In this document: in pieces, positions 49,397 to 61,845 of the stretch
Position numbering within the stretch: position 1 is the stretch's first letter
Layout of the letters: every line of letters begins with the position of its first letter
Source: Gracilaria domingensis
Lineage: Eukaryota; Rhodophyta; Florideophyceae; Gracilariales; Gracilariaceae
DNA: 64,000 nucleotides
Assembly (NCBI GenBank): GCA_022539475.1
Contig: VCMS01000192.1
Coordinates: 43,046-107,045 of the forward strand
Reading direction: 5' to 3'
Position numbers and translations under genes: made by a program
Notes under the pieces: generated by a model
What the model saw: the letters and a program-made list of their open reading frames with translations, nothing else
Told to the model about the DNA's origin: nothing
Databases searched by the model: none

Positions 49397-49912
49397 ATGC
49401 CTCAACCAGCAATTATCTCTATAGACAATTAAGTGTCTGTAACGTTCTCCGATATTGCACAACTTGTAGATAATCAGCCCCAAACCCATACTAACGCAGC
49501 TCCAGCAGCTTCTAAAGCCAAAATTGGCAATCCGGCGAACCACAATGACAAACTCATTGCTGTGCTTACGATCCAGAGTTATCTTCAAAACCAAATGAAC
49601 AACGATACAACCTGTGAGCAAGCTTTGCAGAAATTATTACAGTCTTCTGTCAACGACCTGCAGCAACTTTCAAAATCCAGCCCGGACCTTCTGCTATATC
49701 TTATGCAGAAAAGCAAGCAATATGATCCCACTCTCCCTGATATCAATCCAGAAGCGTCAGCAAAAGATCTTTTGCTCACAGTACTGCATTGGAAAATCTA
49801 TGCCCCACAGCACCAGCCCACCGCACCACCAGCTGTTGTGCAAAACCCAGCGATGGAAAAAGACATGCAAAGGCGGTTCAGACCCTCTCTCAAGAGGCGA
49901 GCACAGCAGTAG
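49397..49912 (+). pseudogene. Hypothetical protein gene broken by an early stop
   Basis: An ATG at 49,397 (context ACCATGC) opens a frame that hits a TAA after 11 codons (49,430-49,432) and then stays open for 159 codons. The longer part is rich in Gln, Leu and Asn with two predicted helical segments (SYLQNQMNND, LLYLMQKSKQ) and no known domain. It could be a gag-like protein of a retroelement given its surroundings; I do not recognise it. Confidence 0.35.
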
Positions 49913-50636
49913 AGCGCTCCCACAGGTACGACACGGCAATGCCGGGTGTAAGACTGGGGTCGACCCTTCCTAAGTAATGGAGGGAGCGAAACGGCGAAGA
50001 TGACGGATTCAGCGGTAGAGAACACACGACACAAGTCGGCAGTAGCGTCATGTGCGTAGCACGCGGTACCCACGAGTGCGGCGATGACACGCGAGAGCGG
50101 TAATAGCCTACGCGAGTGTGTCGAACCACGAACGGTATGCACCGGTACACCAAGTAGTGCTACCTGTATAACAGGGACAGAAATAAAGAAAACACACACA
50201 AAGTAAACACGCGAAAGCGGTAGTGGTGTTATTTATGCCGCGAGGCGGATTATGAACCCTGCACAAGGTGTCGACTCTCCGGGAGGAGGATATCGGTCAC
50301 CAAGGGTGAAACATCAGAGCCGAACACTCGGTTGTTCTGTTTACTTCCCCAATACTGGGTGCAGCTCAACCTACTAAGTAGCGTAGAGTGCCACTGTCAA
50401 GTGTGCAACCGAGCTAACTAAATGAAATAATAAATATCTAAAATATCCCAAAGTTGGGCGCCAACCATCCATACAAGTGTGTCACCATCCAGCAATGCTG
50501 TGCCAACCCGTCCGACGTCACTGACCTCCAATGCACTGCAGGCGCAGTGACTTCACCGCAAAAGCGAGCATATACCGCAATTTGCCTTACACTACACTAG
50601 CAGCTGTTCCTGTAGCAGACTCTCCGCCACCCAACA
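49913..50636. other. No supported gene; possible LTR-like sequence
   Basis: Contains many GCG-type short words, a TGTATAACAGGG stretch and, near 50,450-50,480, TTGGGCGCCAACC, which resembles a primer-binding site read on either strand. A decayed LTR is possible but I cannot find a partner. Ends at the left boundary of copy B. Confidence 0.35.
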
Positions 50637-50670
50637 TCGTCTGTCTCTTGCAGATGCTAGTTTTTGGCGA

Positions 50671-50770
50671 GGGTCGTCCAGAAATTGGCAAGGGTCGTCC
50701 AGTAAAGTTTTTGAAAAAATATCGAGATCAATTATTTCAAAATTTGCAGATAATTGCTTGGGTCGTCCAG
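50671..50770. repeat. Three subterminal GGGTCGTCCAG motifs (copy B)
   Basis: At 50,671-50,681, 50,692-50,702 and 50,760-50,770, in the same places as in copy A. All three are unchanged while the bases around them differ slightly. Confidence 0.6.
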
Positions 50771-51134
50771 AATCGCTGTGCAGTAAATACTGGTGGGTTT
50801 TCCACTCATGCTAGTTCTTTAGTCGAGGGCTACCTGAACGGTATTTCGCGAAGTCTAGGTTCAGTTTCCATTAAGTTGCACATTACACGATACCTTCTGC
50901 GGAATGATACTCTGCAACGCATGGAATACTGGTGCTAGTACAGATGATGCCCATTATAAAATCATACCGTTTTATTCGTATCTATTCTTCTATCGACCGC
51001 TTTGGTAACCACTACTTCGCTATATTACATGTACCATTTCCCCATGATGGAGCGGGTGTAGGCGCAATCTGCGGCAGATGACGCAGACTGCACCTCCACC
51101 ATAGTGCTGTATCGGTAGAACAAATACGCACTCC

Positions 51135-51167
51135 GAGAGGATGAGGCGCTTCGCGCCTCATCCTCTC
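51135..51167. repeat. Perfect 15-bp hairpin with TTC loop (copy B)
   Basis: Same arms as copy A (3885-3917); the loop is the reverse complement (TTC instead of GAA). Followed by the second hairpin, at about 51,169-51,221. Confidence 0.9.
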
Positions 51168-51595
51168 GGTTCCTCATGTAGGGAACCATGCCCAGATGCA
51201 TGGTTCCCTACGTGAGGAACCTGCACCTGCAACTCGTGAGCTACGTCCGCATCAAAAGTCATTTACCTGTATACGCAAGCAGAAAGTATCCATAAGTTAG
51301 TCAATTCTCCGTTGGATGCATTTGAAATGCGATAGAACGTACCATTGATAAAACAAAACAGAAACGTTGCGCTAGAAAAGTCGAGGGACCTAGTAAGTCG
51401 CAAAAGTAACCCAAAGCCTTTTTCCTGCCGTTTACATGTCGCAGAGCGCGAAGAGACGTGGTGAGGATTGGTTAGTTTAGAACAAAGATACGTAGAAGGA
51501 TATGGAAGCACGTACGAAAAGACTGCACGGAAAGACTGCACGGAATACATCCGTGAGATACGGATGCTGCCCGCTTTATGGAGGCGTCCGACGAG

Positions 51596-51687
51596 GGCGG
51601 AGAAAGAGAATGAGGTACGCTTCATGTCCGCTTAATGGAATCCATTAAGCAGAGATGAAGCGTACTTCATTCTCTTTCTCCGCACGC
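51596..51687. repeat. ~40-bp hairpin (copy B only)
   Basis: GCGGAGAAAGAGAATGA at the left pairs with TCATTCTCTTTCTCCGC at the right, with an inner TTAATGGAATCCATTAA centre. Copy A has the left arm and centre (to about 4769) but not the right arm; it has a different hairpin further right. Confidence 0.85.
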
Positions 51688-52089
51688 TACTTCGTAGCGA
51701 CTGCGAGGGCGGAAAAAAGTACGACGGAGCGGAGTAGAACGCGAGGATGGCACGGATCACGACGGTAACAGAAGGTCGGACGTCGGACGGGCGGCGGCGG
51801 CGGAGGGAAGAGATTTATTTTTCTGTGCGAGATTGGACAATTGTACAGCCTACAACGTTGCGAAACCACAGGTTTATAACCAGTGGTAGATAATACGAGA
51901 AGTACACCCTTGTGTTGAGGTCGACGTGTACCTACGTTCCTTTTTGAACGAAAGCACGTGATTTAAACTCAAAATATATTCTCCGTTCTCAGCATGACGT
52001 CGATCTTGACTGTCGCTCGACCTCCTTCTCCCTTCTTACAACCTTCCCTTGCAGTCTTTGTCGTCGTTTCTCGTTCATTTCTTCTTCCC

Positions 52090-55000
52090 ATGGTCTACTA
52101 CTGTACACATAAGAAGCGTGGGTGCCCCTTCGTTACTCGCCGAGGAGTCTTATCTCTTCAACAGCATGTCAACCATTGCCCGTTTCGTCTGAAAGCAGCG
52201 CTGGAAGACGAAAATAGCCGGCCCATTCGGAGAAGCAAGCGTCTCAAGCTTTCCGCGCCCGCGCCCGCATCTTCCGAAACGGTCACTGCCCCTTGTCGCC
52301 TTCCCGAGCCTCCAGTGTCCGAGGACATCGTCGACCCCACTCCGTGCGCCCCTCCCATTCCGGACACTTCGCATTGTGTTTCTCCTTCCCCGGGTCCCGC
52401 GTCATTAGAGCGAGAACACGGAAGCAGTTCCCGCCCAGTGCCTTCTGAGGAGACCCTCGGTGATTTGCATATGGATTATCTCACGGTTTGTCTGGCTTCA
52501 GTAGCTTCCAACCTTGGTCATCGTGAGTCTGACGAGCTAATTGGGCTACTTCGGGACCCGCGATTCTCGCAAAAGCGATTCAACGAGACCATAACAAGTT
52601 CCAAGCGCTGTACAGAACTGAAGAACGCCCTTTTCGAACGATACGCCTCAAAGGACGGTTTCAATCGAAGAACTGTCTCGCCAGAAGGATGTAAGTTCAG
52701 CGCCACCCTCTACACGAGAGACCCCGTTCAGACACTTGTGAAACAGCTCCAGTTGGCTAACAACGAAAACACATTCTTCCACCCTATACCTCAGACCCAC
52801 TCCACGAAAATATCTCACCCCATGTCCGGCTCTCTCGCAAGAGACGCCACCTCAAAACTTAAGGAAATGGTCATCGGCTCTTTGGATAGTAGAATAGTGT
52901 GGTACTCCCAAGAAATAAGTTACAGTGAATCTTTCGTAGGTCTTCTGCAGGTATACACCGATAAGTCTTCAACAACTCTAAAGCAAACATCGGTTACCGC
53001 CTATCCTCTTCACCTCATATTTCTCAACTTCTCCGACGAGCTTCGCCGTAAGTGTATCCGTGATGACCTCACAGTAGTGGCATACTTCCCTACCACACTG
53101 ATCGAGGTTTCCGCATCTGAAGCAGACGCAATGCCATTCGTTTCTAGCAAGTCTCTACGCGAGTCCAGGATGCAAATCCTTCAAGAATCTCTTCGTCAAG
53201 TCCTGGAGCCCATTCTAAATCTCACGCAGAAAGGTTTTCAGTTCATCGGCGAAGACAAAATAAGTCGAGTGTGCCATCCTCTGCTTGCAAGTTATTGTGC
53301 GGATATTCCTGAGGCTAAGGACATTCTGTCCATTCTTCATGGGACCAAAACGGAAAGCCCGTGTCATAGATGCAAAGCCCCTCGCTCATCTTTATGCAGT
53401 CCTATTCCCACCTCATTCAACGGACGTTCTCAAAAGCACACGAGAAGCATCCGAAAGACATACACAGCTATCTTGCAACATGCACAAAAAGACGAGGCGG
53501 AAAGACGTCCACGTCGTGCGAGGGAGAGGAGATCTCAAGCGGATACTCTGATGCGTTCAAATTCCATATCTCTCATTCCTTCGTTCCTCGAAACTTCCGT
53601 AAGCCTTGGAATGATCCCGGGATTGTCTCCATACAGTCTGTTCTCATTCGAACCATTACACAACTTGCATCTCGGCATCTCAAAGTTGATAAAAACGGCC
53701 ACAATCGAGAGACTGCAGTCAGACACCCTGTGCACCACAATAGGAACATCTGCATCGCGTTCATTTCGATCGATACGCACCCAACTCCTCAAGCATGCAA
53801 ACGCAATTCTAGCTGCCATAGAACGCGATTCTCCTGCCAAAGGTTTACATATCGATTTCTCCACGCAGGAGAAAGGCAAATCTTTGAATGGTATCTTCAC
53901 GAAAGACGGTCTCCGTGGAATGCTGGAGGCCAAAAACTACAAAGCCCTTGACATGGTCTTCCCCTTCATAGGAGCATTCTTTGACATATGTTGTGGAGAA
54001 CAGGACGTTGGCCCAATCACAACCGTTTTCTCTCAGTACTCGGACTTGCTTTCGACCTTATTCAGATACAATCGTGACCCGTACTGGACTGAAAGCTCTC
54101 TCCTGTGTCTTAGTTCGGAGATTGAAGCCTTCAAGCGTTCCGCAACAAGGACTCTGGCGGATTTTCATCCCTCCAGACTGGGAACTCTGAAGTTTCATCT
54201 TCTCGATCATCTCGTGGACGATATTCGCCGTCTGGGAAGTATAAAGTACTACGACGCAGGCATATACGAACATGCACATCTGCTATTTAAGAGACACTAC
54301 AAAAAGACGTCCAGAAGAACAGCAACGGCTGTGGAGGAGACTATTCGCTCCAGTGAGCACGGACATGTTAGAAAGCAATGGAATGGCAATACTCCTTACC
54401 AGCGTAATCCAGGTTTACCAGGAACTTCCACACAGCTTCCTCGGTTTGCAATGAGAGGGCGTTCTTTCACTTTACGAGCTCTTCAACATTGTGTTTCAAG
54501 TATGTCCAGTTCAAGAACATGGACTGCTGTTAGAGAGATGTTCTCAAGTACGGACACAAGGTCGATTCTTGATCAAATTGGTGAACAGGCCCTTCCTCCT
54601 TTCCTCAGTCTCGTGAAAGAAACACTGGATGAGCACTCTATTACATACTTTCCAGAAAAGACAAGGATAACTCTGGTGAATTCGGCCCTCGTGAAAGGCG
54701 GTTTCGTTCCGACTCTTGAACACTTCGATTCGTCTTCTAAGGCACTTAAGCTGGGACGACCCAAATACCCCATCATCCAACGTGTCTTCGCTTCTCCAGC
54801 ATTTCGTCCCAGTAGAAAGCCAAAGTTTTCCACTGTATTGGTAAGCGGAGAAGATTCAGAGACTTGGGTTGCCCAGGTAGTCGCTCTGATTCGAATATCT
54901 CTCCTTGATTCTGCACTTACCGCACCAGAGGTGGCATTCGTCCGGTATTTCGAGGTTTTACCCCCCGCAACAAACATCGACCACATATTGAAATGCATAT

Positions 55001-55269
55001 CTTTACGGTGGGCTACAAACGATGAAAAGAACCACACTCTTCCGTTCCTTTGTCATTCCAAAGCGGGGACTATCGTAGAGTTAACTCCTTGGTACGGGAT
55101 GGTTCCGGCTTCTGCACTACAGGGAACTGTCCATGTTGTTCGATCAAACTACCCTGCTCCACCTTTTTGTCCTCCACTTCAATGGTTTCAACACCGATTC
55201 TACATCAATCGATTCTATCATGATTCAGATGAAGGACCAACTGAGCACGTTGATCTTGTACAGCCTTAA
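52090..55269 (+). CDS. Plavaka/CACTA-like transposase (copy B)
   Basis: 1059 residues from the ATG shared with copy A; an upstream in-frame ATG at 51,994 is also present in this copy only. The N-terminal CCHC finger, CHRCKAP, FEPLHNLHLG, LKFHLLDHL and YYDAGIYEHAHLLFKRHYKK blocks are all kept. Differences from copy A are scattered substitutions with no frame damage, although the two neighbouring genes in this copy have decayed. That would be expected if the transposase is still under selection or if the decay is very recent. It converges on the coiled-coil pseudogene. Confidence 0.75.
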   Translation: MVYYCTHKKRGCPFVTRRGVLSLQQHVNHCPFRLKAALEDENSRPIRRSKRLKLSAPAPASSETVTAPCRLPEPPVSEDIVDPTPCAPPIPDTSHCVSPSPGPASLEREHGSSSRPVPSEETLGDLHMDYLTVCLASVASNLGHRESDELIGLLRDPRFSQKRFNETITSSKRCTELKNALFERYASKDGFNRRTVSPEGCKFSATLYTRDPVQTLVKQLQLANNENTFFHPIPQTHSTKISHPMSGSLARDATSKLKEMVIGSLDSRIVWYSQEISYSESFVGLLQVYTDKSSTTLKQTSVTAYPLHLIFLNFSDELRRKCIRDDLTVVAYFPTTLIEVSASEADAMPFVSSKSLRESRMQILQESLRQVLEPILNLTQKGFQFIGEDKISRVCHPLLASYCADIPEAKDILSILHGTKTESPCHRCKAPRSSLCSPIPTSFNGRSQKHTRSIRKTYTAILQHAQKDEAERRPRRARERRSQADTLMRSNSISLIPSFLETSVSLGMIPGLSPYSLFSFEPLHNLHLGISKLIKTATIERLQSDTLCTTIGTSASRSFRSIRTQLLKHANAILAAIERDSPAKGLHIDFSTQEKGKSLNGIFTKDGLRGMLEAKNYKALDMVFPFIGAFFDICCGEQDVGPITTVFSQYSDLLSTLFRYNRDPYWTESSLLCLSSEIEAFKRSATRTLADFHPSRLGTLKFHLLDHLVDDIRRLGSIKYYDAGIYEHAHLLFKRHYKKTSRRTATAVEETIRSSEHGHVRKQWNGNTPYQRNPGLPGTSTQLPRFAMRGRSFTLRALQHCVSSMSSSRTWTAVREMFSSTDTRSILDQIGEQALPPFLSLVKETLDEHSITYFPEKTRITLVNSALVKGGFVPTLEHFDSSSKALKLGRPKYPIIQRVFASPAFRPSRKPKFSTVLVSGEDSETWVAQVVALIRISLLDSALTAPEVAFVRYFEVLPPATNIDHILKCISLRWATNDEKNHTLPFLCHSKAGTIVELTPWYGMVPASALQGTVHVVRSNYPAPPFCPPLQWFQHRFYINRFYHDSDEGPTEHVDLVQP

Positions 55270-55421
55270 ACATTAAGGACTCCATCCTGTACATGTTCAC
55301 CTTGTAGTGCCTTTTCTTGTGATCCTGTGTTACTTCCGAAATCGTTCATGTCCATTTCCTTGAACTCCATATCCCCTTCCTCGCATTCACCAACGAAACA
55401 ATCGCTAATAGACCCCAATCT

Positions 55422-57661
55422 TCAGCTCACACTGTCAATAAAAAATTGTTCTTTCACAGTGAGGTAAAGTCTTCCGTTCGACGGCATTCGATATCCAAAT
55501 GTAGCCTCTCTCATGTCATTACCAAGAACCTTAGTCCAATCTTCCGTTGTCGTTCCAAAATTATGAAACTCGCTGGAATTGGTCTTCAAGACACGTTGCC
55601 TAACATCCCCCAGAAAATTCTTTAAACACAGAGGTAGCAGTTCGGCAAACTTCTTTGTAAACAGTTTCTGTCTCTGGCCACCCCTTGACACATCCGTACT
55701 TAGAAGGCTCACAACCGTCAACACCCAAGCGTCCAAACGTGCGAGCAACAGTATTGTGCCATCTAAAAAGGTGCCCGTATCCTTGTCTTCCACATCATAC
55801 CCAATAAAATCCTTCAGTACTTGTACCACGACACGGTTTCGGAAGAACAAGTCTTGATCTTCCGTCGGCATATCCTCGACATTGTCCGCATTGGAGTACT
55901 TTAGACGAACAAATGGGGCTTTTCTCCACCATGAAGTGTTCAGTACACCATTTTCGTCAAGACGCAGTATGTTCTCCTGCGCTTCCTTCAACTGCATTGT
56001 GAGTTCTTCAGCATTCTCTTCTACCAGCTTTGTTCTTCTCCAAATCAGATCGTACCCCAGGAGCAGAAATAGTTTATCCCTCGTATTTCTCTTCCGAACG
56101 CCCACGACGTCACTCATGGTCTGCCCCATTCTCTGCCTAAGGCACATATCTGCACAAAGTTCTAGTATACACCTGTCGGTAAGAGATGCTCTTCTAATAC
56201 CTTCGCAGCTCAACTCCTTCAACTCGCTTTCAACCATTTTCTTCAGCAAAGCATCTGGCCCCCCCTCTACCGACGGTGTGAACATGCCAAAACTGCCCAA
56301 GAGCTCCACGGGGTTTTTAGGAACCATGTATGAACCACCTTCCTCCGGCTCAATAAGCCCTTCCCCACTCTCAGTTGCGTCTTTCACCTTCTCGGCACGG
56401 TTACCCCAATTTCGGGTGAGCGACTCACCTTCGAGCCATAGCTCACTTGTTTCTCTCCTTGCCCACGTCAGCATGTTGTGATACACTGCTCGAGCAACCG
56501 CTCGAAACTCGTCGCACACCTCAATTTTATGCTTCTTTCGACCTGTCTGCCCAGGTTCACCAGCACGTGTACTCCTATCTCCCTCCTGTTTCAGTGCCCC
56601 TCTTAGCCCTTCAATGACTAGATCCTTCTCTTCAAGCCTCTTTTTCAAAGCCGTACTCTGCTCTTGGGCGACCTTCACTAGAATTCCCCGAACCATCAAG
56701 TCCTCTTGTAGGGTCTTAACCTTTTCTTTCAAGCAATTCAGTTCATTTAAAAGATCACGTCTGTTCATAGAGGTTGATTTCACACCAGTGTGGATATCTT
56801 CCGGTATTTCCCTAGCCTCTTCGGCGACAGGCCCGGGTAATGCCGCAGGATTCGGTGTTATTTCGTTATCGGAACTATCCTCATGTGCCATACCCTTAGA
56901 CATGAGAGGCTGCAGGCGTTCTGTGTCCACCCTTGGCACGGCTCCGAGCTCCAACTCCCGTGTCTGTCCACCTCCATGGCATGGTATATCAGATGAATTG
57001 GGCTCGTACGAGCTGCAACGGCCCCCGTTCTGGAAAGAGGGGAAGGTCGAGGAGTAACTCGTCTATCAGTTGTCTCTCGATTTCTTATTGTCTTTCTCCC
57101 TTGCCCGGACCCATTGCGAAGCATGATACGATTCATAGCGGCCCCAGTTCTAGAAGACAGGGATGGACGTGACGATCTTAATATACTAGGGCTCTCACGA
57201 CTTCTCGTCATTGTCCCTTGTTGTCCAGATCCACTGGGCGGCGTAACCCGCGCCCCAGTAGCTCCGGTCTTCGATATCGGCCGGGGACATGAAGGTTTTG
57301 GTGTCATACGAACCTCTTCAGTTCCAGTTGTCATGCACTCCTGTCCTGACCCGCTGGGCCGAGTTACCTCATCTTCTTGAGGAGCAGAGACAGATGCACG
57401 ATTTGCATTATCGGCAGTTGACGGCACGACATCGTTCGTTGATCCACGAATTCTTGACGCAATCCCGGAAGACGCTCCGCTGCGAGATGGGCGAGAGAGT
57501 ACTGTAGAAGGACGCCCACTGACTCTCTCCTTCGTCGAGGACGACTTCCGTTTAGGAAGTGCGGTGGTTCTAGCCTGATTCGTATCATCCGATGCTCTTC
57601 TCTTCTTCTGTCCACTCTTGTTCCGCTGCGTACTATTTCGCTTTCTCGGCGTTATACCCAT
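55422..57661 (-). pseudogene. Coiled-coil transposon protein, frameshifted (copy B)
   Basis: Same gene as 8566-10,791 with one base missing at about 57,002 (copy A has one C more in GGGCCTCG). The frame is split into an N-terminal part (57,661 to the shift; the low-complexity region) and a C-terminal part (56,954-55,422; coiled coil and conserved region). The C-terminus is also changed by a small indel near 55,440, replacing the last residues. Confidence 0.8.
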
Positions 57662-57953
57662 GTTGTGGAGATAAACAGGGTAATGAAACGAAATTGTTGG
57701 GGAGGGGGGAGGGGGTGGGGGGGGGTGCATGGTTCAGATATTCCGGGAGACTCCGCAGTTCCTGCTTTTTAGGAATTTGAGGTGCCCAATGGGTCGCAAA
57801 TATCGCCGTTACAGATGAAGAGCTCCAGTGTACATGTACAACAACGCGTATTGCAGGCAGCTGCAACACTCACAAGCATATTTACTTTCTATTTGGTACT
57901 GAACTCATATATTGCTCCAATGTCAGAGCCCAGTCCCAGGCGTACTGCTCTCC

Positions 57954-60900
57954 TTAGTTGAAATACAACTCTTCGCCCCTCTCAATATCTCTTACTGCTC
58001 TACAACGAAGTAGAGCATAGTTAGAAAGGTCTGACTTGAACTGTATCACGGACTTCGCTTCCACCACCTGCACATTGGCACTTCGAGTCCTGTTTGACCG
58101 GGGCTCCGATAAATCGGGATCCCCGGCATGATATCCGGCGTCGTTAATGTAGCCCCCGATACAAAAAGGCGCCGGGACAATGTAGACTTCGCTCTCCTTT
58201 CTATCCTGAGCCTGTCCTGGTCTGTTCCTCAGGTGCAGAAACTCTGTACCAGTCACAGTGACCATCATAGAAAACAACTTGTACCGCACTGGAGTTGCTC
58301 CGAGACAGCCACTTCCATACGTTAAGTGTCTTTCCATCCGGTTCGTCAGATCCGTGTATACCAAAGTTCCATAAAAATGACAGATAGTTTCCCCAGCCAA
58401 TATCTTATGTTCCGTGAACACCCCTATACCAGCATGGGGATGTCGAATCTTATGAGATGCTATATGTAAGCGATAGCGATTGGCTTCAACAGTCAACAGC
58501 ATATGCATATCCATTAGATTCAGAGCTCCTCGGTACTTCTCCTCCCAAAGATCTACAGTATGCTGTCCACACTTGTCGACAAAGTCCCAGTCCTTCCAGT
58601 ATCTTCCTAGGAACTGAGTAATATGTCCAGGCATCACTTGGTACTGGGGGTAACCAAATGGAGCCTCCCATTCAAGCCGATCTCGGTCCCGATGTGGAAC
58701 CCGTTCATAAGTCGTTGAAGCCGCATCCACCACCTCCTGTTCAACCAGGATGTCATTCTTCCCCCCGCGAATAACTTCGGCCATAAAAGTCGTTATATGG
58801 TGCTTCGCATAGCTTAAACATGGCCTATTCTTCTCGCACCCCAAGAACTTCCTATGCTTTGTCAGCGATAGGCACGCCATACCCGTAGAAAAAGTTCCCG
58901 CGAACATGTCCATGACAAGATCACCCGGTCTTGTGAAGCGTCATATCAACTCTTTCATCAACTCCCTCGACTTCTGCTCCGGTCTTATGTACTGCCCACC
59001 TGGTACTGAACTACCTGGCTCATGTACCTTCCATTTCAACCACTCCCACGCTCTCGGTTTTGGCTCCCGGTCAATTACATTCCTGTTAGCCGGGAAAGTA
59101 GAAGGAATGAAATTGTTCTCCTCAAATGGAGTAAGACTGGCTTCCTCCGATGGTCGCAATCCACGTTTCACCCCATGAACGGCGTACTCCGTTACGGGCT
59201 GTATCCCAAACTTCCGTGGATTCCCTCCAACATTACTTCGATTCCGGATGAACACCAGTGGATTCGCATCCACTTTAAACGAAGGCATGAGTTCTGGTTT
59301 ACCTTCGCTTCCAGCTTCATCTTTCGTACTCGCCGTTTCCGAAAGTATCCTGTGCCAAACATGAAACTGTGCCATGGCACAGAATATAATGAAGTGCCCA
59401 CCTGACCGAAGCGCGGAACTTATTAAGTCAGCCGTACGGATCATGTCTTCCTCACTGAAGACATCGTGAGCACTATTCCGTTTGTTCCTCTTCCTTCGAG
59501 TGTTAAAGGGAGGGTCTGTTAGAACAAGCTGTGCCTCATCCCATAAAATCTCACTCTGATTCACAAACGTTTCGTGTGTGTGCCTCAGGTCCTTCATGTC
59601 ACAGTTGTACGCTACAAAGTGTGACTTTCTCATCCCCTTCCACACCTTGTCCATATTCATTCGAAGGAGACTGGATATCCCCTTCATGGGCGGCTCAATA
59701 CCAGTCTTTTGGATGTTGTAACCGGCAACCCGAGATTCATGCTCCGCAAGATTCACCGGCTTCTCGAAGTCGTCGCTATCGGAGCTCACGAGGTTCATAT
59801 ACTCTCGACGAGGTGGGGGTGGGGCAGACTTAGTCGAAGAAGGTTCGGCATTACCGAAGTTTTAGGGGTTTTCGTCTGTTCAATATCAGGTTTCGCGTGA
59901 ATGCCGACATGGAACCCTGCCGCATGACGCATATCCTGTATCGGTTTCCATAGCAACTCCGAAAACTTCTGAAATCGAGCAGGCAACTCACCGGAGTCAG
60001 AACCAATACGGTATCCATCCGTATCTCCGAAAACTCTATCCAGTTCCTCATCTGATCAGCCCGTAAGCTATAGAGGCTATCGTGGGTGCATACGGTTTCG
60101 AGGTCAGTCAAAAATTCCTTAGCCAGTATTCGGAGGTTTGTATCGCATTCATCACTCAAGGTCTCCACCGATCCACTAGTACTGCTCTGTGGCACATCCT
60201 GTGTGTTGAATCGAGTACTCTGGCTCGGCGGGGCATAACCAGACTCCCGTGTCTCTAGCGCCGTATACTTCAACGTCTGCATATTCATGTAAATGTATGG
60301 TTTCACCATATGCTGAACGTTCGTGTATCCAAGATGAGCCGCAAAACAACTCCATGCCCATACGACCTCACTGATAGCGAATCCCAGTCGATCACAGTTG
60401 TCTTTGGAGAACGACGTAAAAGTGGGTATGTACACAGATGGTGCATGGTTCACTTTTCGTTTCTTTTTCGGTTGTTTCTTCTTCATCATTCGGATGTTGT
60501 CGTTCTCTCCCATTATGTGGCCGAGGTATGATAAGTATATAACGACCTCAAATGGGTTCACAGCTGTTGGTGGGATGAACACTGTCGTCTTCAGAACCTG
60601 CTTTCTCCTGGTCATGAAATAACAACCAGGCATCGCACCGGTAGGTATATACCCATATCCATAGAGAGAAGGAAAAAATCGCGCAGTCTCTGGTCCTCAT
60701 CCCCGTCCTTCTTGTCAAGAAGCTTCGTTACAAGATATCGTTGTTCCACAGGTTTGTTATTCACAACACTCTTTCGCAGCTGTTGCAGTGTCAAGTTCTG
60801 CAGGTTCTTGGAGTTAGTGGCCTCCTCAAACATCTTCCTTGCCTCCGGAATATCCTTATAGTTCTCGGCGCAGAACTCTATTAACCCTCTAAACCCCACG

Positions 60901-61010
60901 TCCCGTGGCCGATCAGGGCCTCCATCGCTGTTTGCCAAAGCATCGCGAAGAACCAAGAAAAGTCTGACATATGCATGGAACGCCGGAGGCGGAGCACTCA
61001 TGTCATAGGA
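57954..61010 (-). pseudogene. Methyltransferase-SET fusion gene, multiply disrupted (copy B)
   Basis: Matches 11,086-14,178. Compared with copy A there are single-base losses near 61,006, 60,623, 60,002 and 59,857, and a TGT-to-TGA nonsense change at 58,941-58,943, between the two methyltransferase motifs. The DPPF and MFAGTFSTG motifs and the SET blocks are still readable in the separate frames. No full-length product is possible. Confidence 0.85.
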
Positions 61011-61071
61011 TGTATCTCCTCTCCAACATCGGTGGAATCCATCGCTTCAGCGCAAACAACGGAGGCGAGCC

Positions 61072-61077
61072 TTTAAA
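61072..61077 (-). promoter_or_regulatory. TTTAAA box facing the methyltransferase-SET pseudogene
   Basis: Near the outer end of the left palindrome arm; same as 14,208-14,213 in copy A. Its mirror is at 61,840-61,845. Confidence 0.4.
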
Positions 61078-61406
61078 TGGCGACTTACGCTGGGCACCCC
61101 CGCTTTCGGCAGCTCCTCCCAGCGCACTGCCAGTCTCGTCCGTGTCCGTGTCCGCTCGGTGCGATAGCGTCGCGTGTCGGCCACGTCGCGATTCGGAGCT
61201 ATTGCAACGGTCCCGTATTGTGCTAAAAGTCGCGAATCAAGGGGTGTGAAGCGCTAGTTTTCTCTAGTTTGATAATGTGCACGGCGTGTGCAGCGAAATC
61301 ACTGCCGGAAGTGCCGGGAGGAGTGTTTTGGGAGGTCTCCGGAAGGCGCCGGAATGTGGCCAGAACGTGCCCGCGGGCGGGGGGGGGTCGGTCGTGTTAG
61401 GGTAGG

Positions 61407-61513
61407 TACCCTAACACGACCGACCCCCCCCGCCCGCGGGCACGTTTTGGGCGATTTTTTGAAAAATGTGCGATTTTATGCCCGCGGGCGGGGGGGTCGG
61501 TCGTGTTAGGGTA
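61407..61513 (+). repeat. ~107-bp palindrome-spacer unit (copy B)
   Basis: Bounded by TACCCTAACACG and CGTGTTAGGGTA, with GG on the left and GC on the right. Its asymmetric core contains TTTTTTGAAAAATGTG. Same unit as 15,043-15,150 and inverted relative to 14,565-14,672. Confidence 0.85.
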
Positions 61514-61839
61514 GCTACCCTAACACGACCGACCCCCCCCGCCCGCGGCACGTTCTGGCCACATTCCGGCGCCTTCCGGGACCTCCCAAAACACTCCTCC
61601 CGGCACTTCCGGCAGTGATTTCGCTGCACACGCCGTGCACATATATCAAACTAGAGAAAACTAGCGCTTCACACCCCTTGATCCGTGACGTTTAGCACAA
61701 TACGGACCGTTGCAATAGCTCCGAATCGCGACGTGGCCGACACGCGACGCTATCGCACCGAGCGGACACGGACACGGACGAGACTGGCAGTGCGCTGGGA
61801 GGAGCTGCCGAAAGCGGGGGTGCCCAGCGTAAGTCGCCA

Positions 61840-61845
61840 TTTAAA
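61840..61845 (+). promoter_or_regulatory. TTTAAA box facing the ParB-like gene
   Basis: 77 bp upstream of the ATG at 61,922, at the outer end of the right palindrome arm. After the arm ends (61,852), the sequence is unique. TCGTCCAG, the core of the subterminal motif, occurs at about 61,868. Confidence 0.45.

Larger units (their letters stand above)
50637..61404. mobile_element. Large Plavaka/CACTA-like DNA transposon, copy B
   Basis: About 98% identical to 3,387-14,562 in coding parts, same gene order, different left flank. The transposase is intact, while the coiled-coil and methyltransferase-SET genes are disrupted. The right side ends at a ~790-bp palindrome that leads straight into a ParB-domain gene. 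As the same palindrome (with its 108-bp spacer) is found at copy A, the palindrome is probably an internal part of a larger element that continues past 64,000. Confidence 0.8.
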
